Source of the DNA: Nonomuraea sp. NBC_00507
Lineage (GTDB): Bacteria > Actinomycetota > Actinomycetes > Streptosporangiales > Streptosporangiaceae
NCBI RefSeq assembly: GCF_036013525.1
Contig: NZ_CP107853.1
Span: 4,092,001 to 4,156,000, forward strand
DNA length: 64,000 nt
Reading direction: 5' to 3'
Shown here: piece after piece, positions 28,136-37,179 of the stretch
How the letters are laid out: every line of letters starts with the position of its first letter
Position numbering within the stretch: position 1 is the first letter of the stretch
The notes under the pieces: generated by a model
What the model saw: only the letters and a program-made list of their open reading frames with translations
What the model was told of the DNA's origin: nothing
The model's database searches: none
Made by a program: the position numbers and the translations under genes

Positions 28136-29676
28136 GGATCGACGAACATCGGCACGGAGAAGAACACGATCATCGCGATCGCCACGCAGATCAGGAAGCC
28201 GATCAGCTCCCAGGCCCAGTCGTAGTGGCGTTCCCCGCGGCGGCGCGCCTTCTCCGGCCGGGGCTTGTCCGGACGGCGCTTGGGGACGGGCCTGGCCCGG
28301 ACCGGACGAGGGGCGAGCAAGGACTCCTTCGGCTCCTCGGCCGGCTCGTTCTCCCAGGGCAACGGCATCCGGTAAACCGGCTCCATGGGCTTGGGACGCG
28401 GCTTGAACAGCGGCGCCGTGTCGTCGCCCACCGAGTCCTCGGGCTCCGGCTGGAGCGGGCGGGCCGGGCCCTTGTGGACCAGCACGTCCTCGGCCGGGGA
28501 CGGCTGCGACCGACGCGCCGGCCTGGGCCTGCGTAATTCCCTGCGTCCCTCGCCCCTGGACGGCAACGGGTCACGGCCGGGCGCCGGGAAGTCGGAGCGC
28601 GCCTCGCCGCCCGGCGCGAGAAGGTCGCCCGCCTCGAACGGCGGCCGGAGCGGCGTCTCGGTGGGCAGGAGCACGTCGCCCGTCGCGAACGGCTCGGGCG
28701 AGTTCTTCGGCAGGAGCACGTCCCCCGTGGCGAACGGCTCCGACTCGTCCGCCGGCGCCGCCATGAAGAAAGGCCGCTCCTCGAACGGACGGGAGGAGTC
28801 CAGGGCGCCCAGCGGATCCCTGAGCGGGCGGCCGAGGCCGGGCGGCGGGCGCAGCGGATCCCTGAGCGGGCGGCCGAGGCTGGGCGGCGGGCGCAGCGGG
28901 TCGCGGACCTTGGGCATCGGGGCCGTGGTCGCCTCGTGGTGGGAGACCCGGGACGACGGCGGCGTCAGCAGCTCCTTGGGGAAGATCAATGTGCTCGTCG
29001 CCGGGTCGGCGTCGGACAGCGGCTGCGGCCACATCGGCGGGCTGGGCCAGCGCGGCTTCACGAACAACGGCGCGGGCGTGGCCGAACGCGAGCCGGCGAA
29101 GTGGATGCGCAGCGCCCCGGGCGGCTGCGGCCACGGCAGGCGGCCGAGCACGTCACGCAGCGGCGCGACCCCCAGCGCGCCGTAGATGTCGGCGATCGGC
29201 TTGGGCACGCGTACCCCGGTGGAGGCCAGCGCCGCACCGAGAGCCTGCCGGAACCGATGCCCCGCCCCCACGGCCAGCTCCTCTGCCGTGTCGGGCGCGA
29301 CGTCGAGCACCCAGGCCAGCTCGGCCTTGCTCAGCCCGCAGACCGCGCAGAGCACCAGCACCTCCCGCTGGTGCGGACGCAGCTCCCGCAGGCTGCGTTC
29401 GACGAGCGACGTGGCCGGATCGATGAGCGGGTCCACCATGGGCGGCGCGTAGACGACGTCCCGCCGGTGGATCTGGCGGCGAGCGAAGGCGTAGAGAGCG
29501 GCACGGGGCGGCTCCGCGGCGGGCACGCCGGAGAGCACCGACATCAGGACGTCGGACGCGGAGCCGAGGTCGCCGAGCTGGTCAGCGCAGTACGCGAACA
29601 GCCCGGCGGCATGACGGTCGTAGAGCTCTGCGATCAGTTCTGCGCGTGGGCGCTGATCGGTGAGCGGCTGGGACAC
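28132..29676 (-). CDS. Sigma-factor-like protein with long disordered linker and C-terminal membrane anchor
   Basis: A 514-residue protein. Residues 1-150 resemble an ECF sigma factor: LIAELYDRHAAGLFAYCADQLGD, LRELRPHQREVLVLCAVCGLSKAELA and APDTAEELAVGAGHRFRQAL, with a weak region-4 HTH. About 160-470 is a Pro/Arg/Asp-rich low-complexity stretch with 14- and 15-residue tandem repeats. The end is a basic patch followed by one membrane helix (WELIGFLICVAIAMIVFFSV). A membrane-tethered sigma-like regulator, possibly released by proteolysis, is an inference; no DNA-binding evidence. GTG 29676 is chosen behind AGAGGA. Confidence 0.75.
   Translation of the reverse strand: MSQPLTDQRPRAELIAELYDRHAAGLFAYCADQLGDLGSASDVLMSVLSGVPAAEPPRAALYAFARRQIHRRDVVYAPPMVDPLIDPATSLVERSLRELRPHQREVLVLCAVCGLSKAELAWVLDVAPDTAEELAVGAGHRFRQALGAALASTGVRVPKPIADIYGALGVAPLRDVLGRLPWPQPPGALRIHFAGSRSATPAPLFVKPRWPSPPMWPQPLSDADPATSTLIFPKELLTPPSSRVSHHEATTAPMPKVRDPLRPPPSLGRPLRDPLRPPPGLGRPLRDPLGALDSSRPFEERPFFMAAPADESEPFATGDVLLPKNSPEPFATGDVLLPTETPLRPPFEAGDLLAPGGEARSDFPAPGRDPLPSRGEGRRELRRPRPARRSQPSPAEDVLVHKGPARPLQPEPEDSVGDDTAPLFKPRPKPMEPVYRMPLPWENEPAEEPKESLLAPRPVRARPVPKRRPDKPRPEKARRRGERHYDWAWELIGFLICVAIAMIVFFSVPMFVDP
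28664..28740. repeat. 45-bp tandem repeat inside the sigma-like gene
   Basis: Two copies with 45-bp period (starting 28664 and 28709) encode PFATGDVLLP twice in the disordered linker. Confidence 0.75.
28811..28894. repeat. 42-bp tandem repeat inside the sigma-like gene
   Basis: 28811-28852 and 28853-28894 differ at one base and encode a 14-residue Pro/Arg repeat (RDPLRPPPxLGRPL) in the linker. The near-identity suggests recent duplication and possible length variation between strains. Confidence 0.85.
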
Positions 29677-29937
29677 GGGGCCGGATCCTCTTGCTCGGTG
29701 CGGACGCTGAGGGTGGTGAGGGATGCGCGTCAGGTGATTGTGGAGGTAATCATGCCAACACAGACCGGTCCGGCGCACTACCAGATCCAGATTTAAGTAA
29801 ATATGCCTGGTCAGTGAAACGCTTAAGCCAGGCCCAAGGGGACAGAGCGGGCTGGATCGCCGTAGTCTGTGGGTCCCAGAGATCATGCGGCGGTCGTGGC
29901 AGGGGGCCGCGGCCCTGCCCAGAGCGAGAGGTCACGC

Positions 29938-30996
29938 GTGATCACATTCGACGCTGTCACCAAACGCTACCCGGACGGCACGGTCGCCGTGGATCACCTC
30001 AGCCTGGAGGCGCCCACCGGCGAAATCACGGTGCTCGTCGGCCCCTCCGGCTGTGGGAAGACGACGTCGCTTCGGATGATCAACCGCATGATCGACGCCT
30101 CCGAGGGCCGGATCCTCCTCGACGGCGAGCCCGTGCAGGGCATCGACCCGCCGACGCTGCGGCGCGGCATCGGGTACGTCATCCAGCAGGCAGGGCTGTT
30201 CCCGCACCGGAAGATCGTCGACAACATCGCCACCGTCCCCTACCTGCTCGGCTGGGACAAGAAGAAGGCCCGCGCGCGGGCCATGGAGCTGCTGGAACGC
30301 GTCGGCCTGGACCCGGCGCTGGCCGGCCGTTACCCGTTCCAGCTGTCCGGCGGGCAGCAGCAGCGCGTGGGCGTGGCCAGGGCGCTGGCCGCCGATCCGC
30401 CGGTGCTGCTCATGGACGAGCCGTTCAGCGCCGTGGACCCCATCGTGCGCACGAGCCTGCAGGACGAGTTGCTCAGGCTCCAGGCGGAGCTCAACAAGAC
30501 CATCGTCTTCGTCACGCACGACATCGACGAGGCGATCAAGCTCGGCGACCGCGTGGCCGTGTTGCGGGTGGGCGGCACGCTGGCTCAGCTCGCCGATCCC
30601 AAGACGCTGTTGTCGGAGCCGGCCGACGATTTCGTGCGCGAGTTCCTCGGGCACGACAGGGGGATCAGGCGGCTGCAGTTCATCTCCACCGAAGGGCTGC
30701 GGCTGCGTACCGACCTGACCGTCGAGGAGGGCGCCGAGCGCGGCACGTCCGAGCCCTGGCTGCTGGTGGTGGACGCCGAGGGCCGGCCGACCGGCTGGGT
30801 CTCCGGGGCGCGGCCCGGCGAGCTGGAGCCGTACGGGACGTTCGTGCCGGGCCGTGACTCGATGCGCTCGGCGCTCGACGCGGCGCTGCTGTCGCCGTCC
30901 GGCTGCGCCGTGGCCGTGGACGAGCAGGGCAAGGTCGTCGGCGTGGCCACCAGGGAGACGCTCGACCAGGCGCTGGCGGAGGCGGCAGATGGGTGA
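29938..30996 (+). CDS. opuCA: Osmolyte (glycine betaine/choline-type) ABC transporter ATPase
   Basis: A 352-residue ATPase: Walker A GPSGCGKTT, Q-loop YVIQQAGLFPH, signature LSGGQQQRVG, Walker B VLLMDEPF and FVTHDIDEA. The C-terminal 110 residues hold CBS-like segments (PWLLVVDAEGRPTGWV, GCAVAVDEQGKVVGVATRE), which in OpuA/OpuC transporters sense ionic strength. Start is GTG 29938 with AGAGG 7 nt upstream. It is the first gene of an ATPase-permease-permease-binding protein operon. The 260-bp upstream gap carries the promoter region but no hexamers I can assign with confidence. Confidence 0.92.
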   Translation: MITFDAVTKRYPDGTVAVDHLSLEAPTGEITVLVGPSGCGKTTSLRMINRMIDASEGRILLDGEPVQGIDPPTLRRGIGYVIQQAGLFPHRKIVDNIATVPYLLGWDKKKARARAMELLERVGLDPALAGRYPFQLSGGQQQRVGVARALAADPPVLLMDEPFSAVDPIVRTSLQDELLRLQAELNKTIVFVTHDIDEAIKLGDRVAVLRVGGTLAQLADPKTLLSEPADDFVREFLGHDRGIRRLQFISTEGLRLRTDLTVEEGAERGTSEPWLLVVDAEGRPTGWVSGARPGELEPYGTFVPGRDSMRSALDAALLSPSGCAVAVDEQGKVVGVATRETLDQALAEAADG

Positions 30997-31669
30997 TGGT
31001 CCTCCCTCGATCTGGGAGTGGATCGCCCGCAACTGGGACACCGGGCGGGTCGACAGCATCAGGAACCTGCTCACCGACCACCTGACCATGTCGCTCGTGC
31101 CGATCCTGGTCGCGCTGGTCGTGGCGCTGCCGCTCGGCCTGGCCTGCGTGCGCTGGCGCTGGCTCTACCAGCCCACGGCGGGGCTCTTCAACGTCGTGTA
31201 CGCCCTGCCGTCGCTGCCGGTCTTCATGTTGCTGATCTCGGTGACCGGGCTGTCGCAGACCACAGTGATCATCCCGCTGACCTTCTACGGCATGGCCGTA
31301 CTCATCCCGGCCGTGGTGGACGGGCTGGGCTCGGTGCCCGACCACGTCCGCCAGTCGGCGGTCGCGATGGGGTTCACGCCGCTGCGCCGTCTGCTGCTGG
31401 TCGAGCTGCCGATCGCGGTGCCGGTCGTGCTGGCCGGGCTGCGAGTGGTCGCGGTCTCCAGTATCAGCCTGGTCAGTGTGGGCGCGCTGATCGGGCAGGG
31501 CGGGCTCGGCGGGCTGTTCACACGGGCGTACCAGAACCCGTTCATGCCGCCCGTCATCGTCGGCATCGTGCTGATCGTGGCGCTGGCGCTGATCGCCGAC
31601 GGGCTGATCGTGCTGGCGCAGCGGCTGCTCACCCCCTGGGTGCGGGCACGGAAGGGGCAGACGTCGTGA
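30989..31669 (+). CDS. opuCB: Osmolyte ABC transporter permease 1
   Basis: A 226-residue permease with about six membrane helices and the EAA-loop region SVPDHVRQSAVAMGFTPLRRLL. It shows VVYALPSLPVFMLLISVTG and the LIGQGGLGGLF motif of the betaine/choline/carnitine group. It overlaps the ATPase gene by 8 bp. With the next gene it would form a heterodimeric channel. Confidence 0.92.
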   Translation: MGDGPPSIWEWIARNWDTGRVDSIRNLLTDHLTMSLVPILVALVVALPLGLACVRWRWLYQPTAGLFNVVYALPSLPVFMLLISVTGLSQTTVIIPLTFYGMAVLIPAVVDGLGSVPDHVRQSAVAMGFTPLRRLLLVELPIAVPVVLAGLRVVAVSSISLVSVGALIGQGGLGGLFTRAYQNPFMPPVIVGIVLIVALALIADGLIVLAQRLLTPWVRARKGQTS

Positions 31670-32358
31670 GCTGGTTGACCGCCTTCTTCTCCTGGCTGGG
31701 GGAGTTCTTCGGGAACCCGGAGAACTGGTCCGGGTCCGGCGGCATCCCCATGCGACTGCTGGAGCACCTGGAGTTCTCGGCTCTCGCCCTCGCCCTGGCG
31801 GCGCTGATCGCGGTGCCGATCGGCCTGCTGATCGGCCACACCGGCCGGGGCGAGGTGGTGGTCGTCGTCTCGGCGAACCTGGCCAGGGCGCTGCCCACAC
31901 TGGGCCTGCTGGTGATGTTCGTGCTGCTGCTCGGCGCGGCCTCGATCTGGCCGGTGATCATTCCGCTGGTCTTGCTGTCGGTGCCGCCGATCCTGGTGAA
32001 CACCTTCGAGGGCATCAGAGGGGTCGACCCCGAGCTGCGGGACGCGGCGTACGGGATGGGGCTGCGGGGCGGGCAGGTGCTCCTGCGGGTACTGGTGCCG
32101 GTCGCGCTGCCGCTGATCCTGCTGGGCTGTCGGCTCTCGGCGATCCAGGTCGTCGCCACCACCACCGTTGCCGCGTACACGGGGCTGGGCGGCCTCGGGC
32201 GGTACGTGATCGACGGGTTCGCGACGAAGGATTACGCGAGCGTCGTCGGCGGTTCAGTACTGATTGTGCTGTTTGCGCTCGTGGTGCAGATCTTGTTCAC
32301 GCTCGCCCAGAGGGTGACGGTCTCGCCGGGGGTGAGCCAGCGACTTAAGGTCCGATAG
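31666..32358 (+). CDS. opuCD: Osmolyte ABC transporter permease 2
   Basis: A 230-residue paralogue of the preceding permease: about 25 leading residues rich in Trp/Phe, then helices with LARALPTLGLLVMFVLLL, an EAA loop (VDPELRDAAYGMGLRGGQVL) and AYTGLGGLGRYVIDG. GTG start overlaps the previous stop (GTGA). Confidence 0.92.
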   Translation: MSWLTAFFSWLGEFFGNPENWSGSGGIPMRLLEHLEFSALALALAALIAVPIGLLIGHTGRGEVVVVVSANLARALPTLGLLVMFVLLLGAASIWPVIIPLVLLSVPPILVNTFEGIRGVDPELRDAAYGMGLRGGQVLLRVLVPVALPLILLGCRLSAIQVVATTTVAAYTGLGGLGRYVIDGFATKDYASVVGGSVLIVLFALVVQILFTLAQRVTVSPGVSQRLKVR

Positions 32359-32396
32359 TCTCCTATATAACCTCCCGCTTAGAAGGGAATAGCAAG

Positions 32397-33329
32397 ATGA
32401 GACGCAAGTACGGCATCGCGGGGGTGCTGATCTCGGCGATGCTCGCGCTGGCCGCCTGCGGTGGCGGCGGCAGCACCGGCACCGGGGGCAACCCGCTCGA
32501 CACCTCGAGCGCGGCTCCCAGCGGCTCGGCCTCAGGCGGGGGTGGTAAGGCCATCATCGGATCCGCTGACTTCGACGAGAACGTGCTGCTCGCGTCGATC
32601 TACGCCCAGGCGCTGCAGGCCAAGGGCGTGCAGGTCGAGGAGAAGCCGCGCATCGGGAGCAGGGAGGTGCTCTACGACCAGGTCAAGAGCGGCGGCCTGA
32701 CCATCGTGCCCGAGTACAACGGCAACCTGCTGGCCTTCATCGACCAGCAGACCACCGCGGCCACCACCGAGGAAGTCAACGCCGGGCTGAAGGAGAAGCT
32801 GCCTGCCGAGTTGGAGGTGCTGGACTCCTCGCCCGCCGAGGACAAGGACAGCCTGTCCATCACCAAGGACACCCAGACCAAGCAGTCGCTCAACACCATC
32901 GAAGACCTCGCCAAGGTCTCCAAGACCATGACCGTCGGCGGCCCGCCCGAGTTCAAGAAGCGGTGGGAGGCGCGGTTCAAGGAGGTCTACGGGATCGAGT
33001 TCAAGGCGTGGGAGCCCACGGGACCGACCACCCCTGACGCGATCAAGGACGGCACGATCCAGGTCGGCAACGTCTTCACCACTGACCCCAAGATGACGGC
33101 CAACAACCTGGTGCCCCTGCAGGACCCCAAGAACATCTTCCCCGCCCAGAACGTGACGCCGCTGCTCAACAAGGCCGCCGCGACCGACACGATCAGGACC
33201 ACGCTGAACTCCATCTCGGCCAAGCTGACCACGCAGTCTCTGCTCGACATGATGCAGAAGATCTCCGTGAACAAGGACGAGCCCGCCACGGTGGCCAAGG
33301 AATGGCTGACCTCCAACGGCCTCGCCTGA
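32397..33329 (+). CDS. opuCC: Osmolyte-binding lipoprotein (OpuCC/ProX-type)
   Basis: A 310-residue lipoprotein. Signal with lipobox LALAAC (Cys about 21), Gly/Ser linker, then a type-II binding fold of the QAT family: IIGSADFDENVLLASIYAQAL, VLYDQVKSGGLTIVPEYNGNLLAF, VGGPPEFKKRWEARFKEVYG and the C-terminal LLDMMQKISVNKDEPATVAKEWL. It binds quaternary amines for the two permeases. RBS AGAAGGGA precedes the ATG. Confidence 0.9.
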   Translation: MRRKYGIAGVLISAMLALAACGGGGSTGTGGNPLDTSSAAPSGSASGGGGKAIIGSADFDENVLLASIYAQALQAKGVQVEEKPRIGSREVLYDQVKSGGLTIVPEYNGNLLAFIDQQTTAATTEEVNAGLKEKLPAELEVLDSSPAEDKDSLSITKDTQTKQSLNTIEDLAKVSKTMTVGGPPEFKKRWEARFKEVYGIEFKAWEPTGPTTPDAIKDGTIQVGNVFTTDPKMTANNLVPLQDPKNIFPAQNVTPLLNKAAATDTIRTTLNSISAKLTTQSLLDMMQKISVNKDEPATVAKEWLTSNGLA

Positions 33330-33348
33330 GCCTTTCGGAGCCCTGGCG

Positions 33349-33831
33349 GTGAGCGAGTTCACGGAGGCAATGGCCCAGCTCGCCGCCGGGGTCTCGGTCG
33401 TGACCGTCCGCGACGGACGGGACGACCTGGGGACGACGGTGTCCGCCCTGATGTCGGTCTCCCTCGAACCCCCGCTGGTGCTGGTCAGCCTGGCCAGCCG
33501 CAGTTACCTCAACGAGGTCCTGCTTCGCCAGGACCGCTGGGCCGCCTCCCTGCTGTCCTCCCGCCAGGCCGCCATCGCCAGCCGCTTCGCCACTCCCGGC
33601 CGGCCCAGCGCCCGGCTCCTGGTGGCCGGCATCCCCCACCACCGCGGGGCGCACACGGAGGCGCTGGTGGTGGAGGGTGGGGTGGCCGCCCTGGAGGCCG
33701 AGACCACCAAGGTGGTCGCGGCCGGCGACCACACGTTGTTCATCGCCTCCGTCCTGGCCGTCCCTTACGTCAACCCCGCACTCCAGCCGTTGGTACGGCT
33801 CCGCGGCCGCTACCGCCCGATGGGCACCTGA
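33349..33831 (+). CDS. Flavin reductase-like FMN-binding protein
   Basis: A 160-residue split-barrel protein (flavin_Reduct domain): FTEAMAQLAAGVSVVTV, TTVSALMSVSLEPPLVLVSLA and RQAAIASRFATPGRP match the FMN reductases that supply reduced flavin to two-component monooxygenases. No partner monooxygenase is nearby. GTG start 19 nt after the osmolyte operon. The last 22 bp overlap antisense with the convergent SDR-like gene. Confidence 0.85.
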   Translation: MSEFTEAMAQLAAGVSVVTVRDGRDDLGTTVSALMSVSLEPPLVLVSLASRSYLNEVLLRQDRWAASLLSSRQAAIASRFATPGRPSARLLVAGIPHHRGAHTEALVVEGGVAALEAETTKVVAAGDHTLFIASVLAVPYVNPALQPLVRLRGRYRPMGT

Positions 33832-34331
33832 CGAGCGACACACCACACGACGGCGGTGGCGACGTCCTCCTCACTGCCCACGGCCACGGCGTCGATCCGC
33901 ACGCCGGAGCCCGCGACGTCCAGCGCCACCCTGCGGGTCAGCTCGGCCACCGCGGCGTGCGCGCAGGCGGTCGCCGCCAGGTTGACGACGCGGCCGCCGT
34001 GCCGCATCGCGGGGATCTCGTACTTCATCGCCAGCGCCACCTCACCCACCTCGGCGTGGTTGAACGCGGCGTCGAGCCGGCCGAACGAGCCGAGCGTCTG
34101 CTCGACCAGCCGCCGCACCGACACCGGGTTGGCGAGGTCCGCCGGGACGGCGACGGCCTGGCCCCCCGCTGAGCCGATGTCCGCGGCCAGCGCCTCGAGA
34201 GCCTGACCGTCGCGGTCGGTGAGAACCACGCCGGCGCCGGCCCTGCTCAGGGCGCGGGACACCGCGGCGCCGATGGCGCTGCCCGCGCCGGTGACCAGGG
34301 CGGTGCGACCGCTCAACGCTCCGAGCGTCAT
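33810..34331 (-). CDS. Degenerate short-chain dehydrogenase-like protein without the YxxxK motif
   Basis: Only 173 residues against about 250 for the family. The N-terminal TGAGSAIG cofactor motif is intact, but NNAG reads FNHAEV. After RVVNLAATA the segment that should hold the catalytic YxxxK is missing, and so is most of the region after RIDAVAVG; it resumes at SEEDVATAVVWCV. Two internal in-frame deletions explain this. It cannot be a normal dehydrogenase. It retains a well-formed promoter element (34373-34419) shared with the gene at 37264, so it may still be expressed. Confidence 0.75.
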   Translation of the reverse strand: MTLGALSGRTALVTGAGSAIGAAVSRALSRAGAGVVLTDRDGQALEALAADIGSAGGQAVAVPADLANPVSVRRLVEQTLGSFGRLDAAFNHAEVGEVALAMKYEIPAMRHGGRVVNLAATACAHAAVAELTRRVALDVAGSGVRIDAVAVGSEEDVATAVVWCVARQVPIGR

Positions 34332-34372
34332 GATGGCCTCGCACTCTGTGAATGTTCCTGTGAACGCGGTCG

Positions 34373-34419
34373 ACGCTAGGGGCCAGGTCGCGCGGGCCGC
34401 ATCAGTGAAGTCGCCGGTC
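34373..34419 (-). promoter_or_regulatory. Bipartite promoter element, copy 1 (before the degenerate SDR)
   Basis: On the minus strand: GACCGGCGACTTCACTGAT (34419-34401), exactly 20 nt, then CCTAGCGT (34380-34373), 41 nt before the ATG at 34331. The same two blocks with the same 20-nt spacing occur at 37180-37226. It is also about 50 bp from the divergent LuxR-type regulator start, so it could serve autoregulation. Confidence 0.7.
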
Positions 34420-34471
34420 TTCGGGGATCACGCGCGTTGTCACCGGTGCGGCCGCTTTCTATGCTCGGCGT

Positions 34472-37177
34472 GTGCTGGGGAGAGACGCCGAGGCGAAGCT
34501 GCTCGAGTCGTTGCTGCGGCACGCCGCCGAGGGACACGGCGGCGGGGTCGTCCTGCACGGTGAGCCGGGCATCGGCAAGACCGCACTGTTGTCGTACGCC
34601 ACTGAGCAGGCCGCCGGCTTCCAGGTGCTGCGCGCGGTCGGCGTCGAGCCGGAGGCCGATCTCGCCTACGCGATACTGCACCAGCTCCTCTTCCCCGTGC
34701 TCGGGTCGGTCGACGAGCTGCCCGGCCCGCAGGCGCAGGCCCTGCGGATCCTGTTCGGGCGCGCGCACGGCGCACCGCCCGACGCGTTCCTGGTGGCGCT
34801 GTCGACCCTGTCGCTGCTGTCCCTGCTGGCCGGCGAGAAGCCGGTGCTGTGCGTGGTCGACGACGCGCACTGGGCCGATCAGCCGACGCTGAAGACCCTC
34901 GCGTTCGTCGCCCGCCGGCTGGACAACGAGCCCGTCGTGCTGGCGCTGGCCGCGCGTGCCGACGAGGGCCACGCCACGGACCTGCCCCACCTGCGCCGGG
35001 TCCCGCTCATGGGGCTCAAGCCGGACGCGGCCAGGGCGCTGCTCGCCGAGCACGCCGGTGGGCGGCGGCTGACCGACGGCGAGCAGACCCACCTGCTGGC
35101 CGCCACCGGCGGCAACCCCCTTGCCCTGCTGGAGCTGGCAGGAAAGGAGATGCCACCGGAGGGCACGCAGGAGCCGCCCGCCCTGACCGATGAGCTGCGG
35201 CGTTCGTTCCTGACCAAGATCCGGGCTGGGTATGCCGCCTCGTTGCCGCTGCTCCAGTTGATCGCCGCCGACGGCTCCGGCAGCGTCGAAACCATCGAGA
35301 AAGCGGCCGCGTCGCTGCGGATCGGCGCCGACCCGTTGCACCGCGCCGAGCTCGACGAGCTGCTGACGTACGACGGAGCCCGGCTGGTGTTCCGGCACCC
35401 GCTGATCCGTTCGGCGGTCTACCACAGCGCCTCGGCCGACCGGCGGGTCGCGCTCCATCGTGCCCTCGCCTCGGCCTTCGACACCCCGGCCGACCAGCAC
35501 CGCCGTGCCTGGCACCTCGGGCAGGCCGCCGTCGGCCACGACGAGCAGGCCGCCGAGCACCTCGAGCGCTCCGCCGCGCAGGCGGCTCTGCGCGGCGGCC
35601 CCGCCGCGGCCATGGCCGCGCTGTCCCGGGCGGCCGAGCTCACCGCCGACGGTTCGCGCCGGGGGCGGCGGTTGTGGAACGCCGCGCTCGCCGCCATCGG
35701 AGGGGGATTCACCGCCGCGGCCGTGGAACTGCTCGACCGCGCCGAGCGCGAGCCCCACCTGGAGGAGGGGGACCGCATCGCCCTGGCCGCGATCCGCGCC
35801 ACCGTGGCGGAGTTCGCCGGCTCGCCCGAGGAGGCGATGGACCTCATCAAGCCGTGGATCCCGCGGGCGCTGCGGATCGACCGGCGCCTGTTCACCCCGA
35901 CCGTCGCGATGTACGCCGACCTCGGTCTGCGCGTCAACCGGCCGCAGGCGTGGGCCGACCTCGCCGGCTGGCTCGACGGGATCACGCCGGCGCCGGACGA
36001 TCCGCGGGACGCCGTGCTGGGGCTGCTGCGCAGTGCCTGCCTGGCCCGCGCCGGCCACGATCCTGGACCGCGAGACTGGGCCGTGGTCGAGTCGCTGGCA
36101 GATCCGGTCACGATGACCCTGGCCGGGGGGATCGCTCGTCAGCTCGGCGACTACGAGCTGAGCAGGCGCCTGCATCGCACGGCCGGGCAGCTGGCGCGCG
36201 CCAACGGATCACTCGGTGCGCTCGCCTGGAATCTTGAGTATCAGTCCGCCGACGAGATCGCGCGTGGCCGGTTCGGGCTCGCCGAGGCCTACGCCGAGGA
36301 GGGCCTCCAGTTCGCCAACGAGGTCGGCCAGCCGAACACGGCCTGCCGCCACCAAGGGCTGCTGGCCTTGTGCGCGGCCATCCGGGGCCGGCCGGAAGCC
36401 GCGAAGCTGGCCACCGATGTGCTGGCCGAGGCAAGCGGCCGCAACCTGGCCGACGCCATGTCCTACGCCAGGCGGGCGCTCGGGCTCATCGACCTGGTCG
36501 CGGGCCGGCACCGCGAAGCCGCGCGGCACTTCGAGGCGGTCGGCGTCTGGGACGCCGACATGCCCTCGGACCTGGCCATGGCCGTCGTTCCCGACCTCGT
36601 CGAGGCCCTGGTCAGAGCAGGCGAGCGCGACCGGGCCGCCGCGGCCACGGCCCGCTATGCCCGGTGGACCGAGCACGCCGCCGCGCCCGAGCCGGCCGCC
36701 CTCACGGCCCGCTGCCGGGCGCTGGTCCGCGCCGATGGCAGCGCCCACTATGCGGAAAGCCTGCGCCTGCACGCCAGGTCCGACGCTCCGCTGGAGCACG
36801 CCCGTACCGAACTGCTGCTCGGCGAGCACCTGCGGCGGGACCGGCGGCGCTCCGAGGCCCAGCGGCACCTGCGCGGCGCCGCGGACGACTTCCGCCGCAT
36901 CGGCGCACTCGCCTGGGCCGAACGCGCGCTGGGCGAGCTGCGCGCCACAGGGGAGTCGGCACGCGCCCCCGAGGCGGGCGTGCTGAGCACGCTCACCCCG
37001 CAGGAGCTACGCATCACGCTGGCCGTCGGCGAAGGGCTGACCAACCGGGAGATCGCCGCGCAGTTGTTCCTCAGCCCGCGGACCGTGGACTACCACCTGC
37101 GCAAAGTCTTCCAGAAGGCCGACATCACCTCGCGAGCCGAGCTCATGCGGCTGGTCCTGGCCGAACGCCCCGCCTGA
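34472..37177 (+). CDS. Large LuxR-family (LAL-type) ATPase transcriptional regulator
   Basis: A 901-residue protein. The N-terminal AAA ATPase has Walker A GEPGIGKT (30-37) and Walker B VLCVVDDAHWAD (about 128-139). A middle region of about 500 residues is TPR-like helical repeats (RRAWHLGQAAVGHDEQAAEHL, AAMAALSRAAELTADG). The C-terminal LuxR HTH is LTPQELRITLAVGEGLTNREIA plus SPRTVDYHLRKVF. GTG start, no strong RBS. Identical bipartite elements flank the gene, before the leftward SDR-like gene and the rightward DJ-1 gene, which makes those two its likely targets. Confidence 0.9.
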   Translation: MLGRDAEAKLLESLLRHAAEGHGGGVVLHGEPGIGKTALLSYATEQAAGFQVLRAVGVEPEADLAYAILHQLLFPVLGSVDELPGPQAQALRILFGRAHGAPPDAFLVALSTLSLLSLLAGEKPVLCVVDDAHWADQPTLKTLAFVARRLDNEPVVLALAARADEGHATDLPHLRRVPLMGLKPDAARALLAEHAGGRRLTDGEQTHLLAATGGNPLALLELAGKEMPPEGTQEPPALTDELRRSFLTKIRAGYAASLPLLQLIAADGSGSVETIEKAAASLRIGADPLHRAELDELLTYDGARLVFRHPLIRSAVYHSASADRRVALHRALASAFDTPADQHRRAWHLGQAAVGHDEQAAEHLERSAAQAALRGGPAAAMAALSRAAELTADGSRRGRRLWNAALAAIGGGFTAAAVELLDRAEREPHLEEGDRIALAAIRATVAEFAGSPEEAMDLIKPWIPRALRIDRRLFTPTVAMYADLGLRVNRPQAWADLAGWLDGITPAPDDPRDAVLGLLRSACLARAGHDPGPRDWAVVESLADPVTMTLAGGIARQLGDYELSRRLHRTAGQLARANGSLGALAWNLEYQSADEIARGRFGLAEAYAEEGLQFANEVGQPNTACRHQGLLALCAAIRGRPEAAKLATDVLAEASGRNLADAMSYARRALGLIDLVAGRHREAARHFEAVGVWDADMPSDLAMAVVPDLVEALVRAGERDRAAAATARYARWTEHAAAPEPAALTARCRALVRADGSAHYAESLRLHARSDAPLEHARTELLLGEHLRRDRRRSEAQRHLRGAADDFRRIGALAWAERALGELRATGESARAPEAGVLSTLTPQELRITLAVGEGLTNREIAAQLFLSPRTVDYHLRKVFQKADITSRAELMRLVLAERPA

Positions 37178-37179
37178 AG

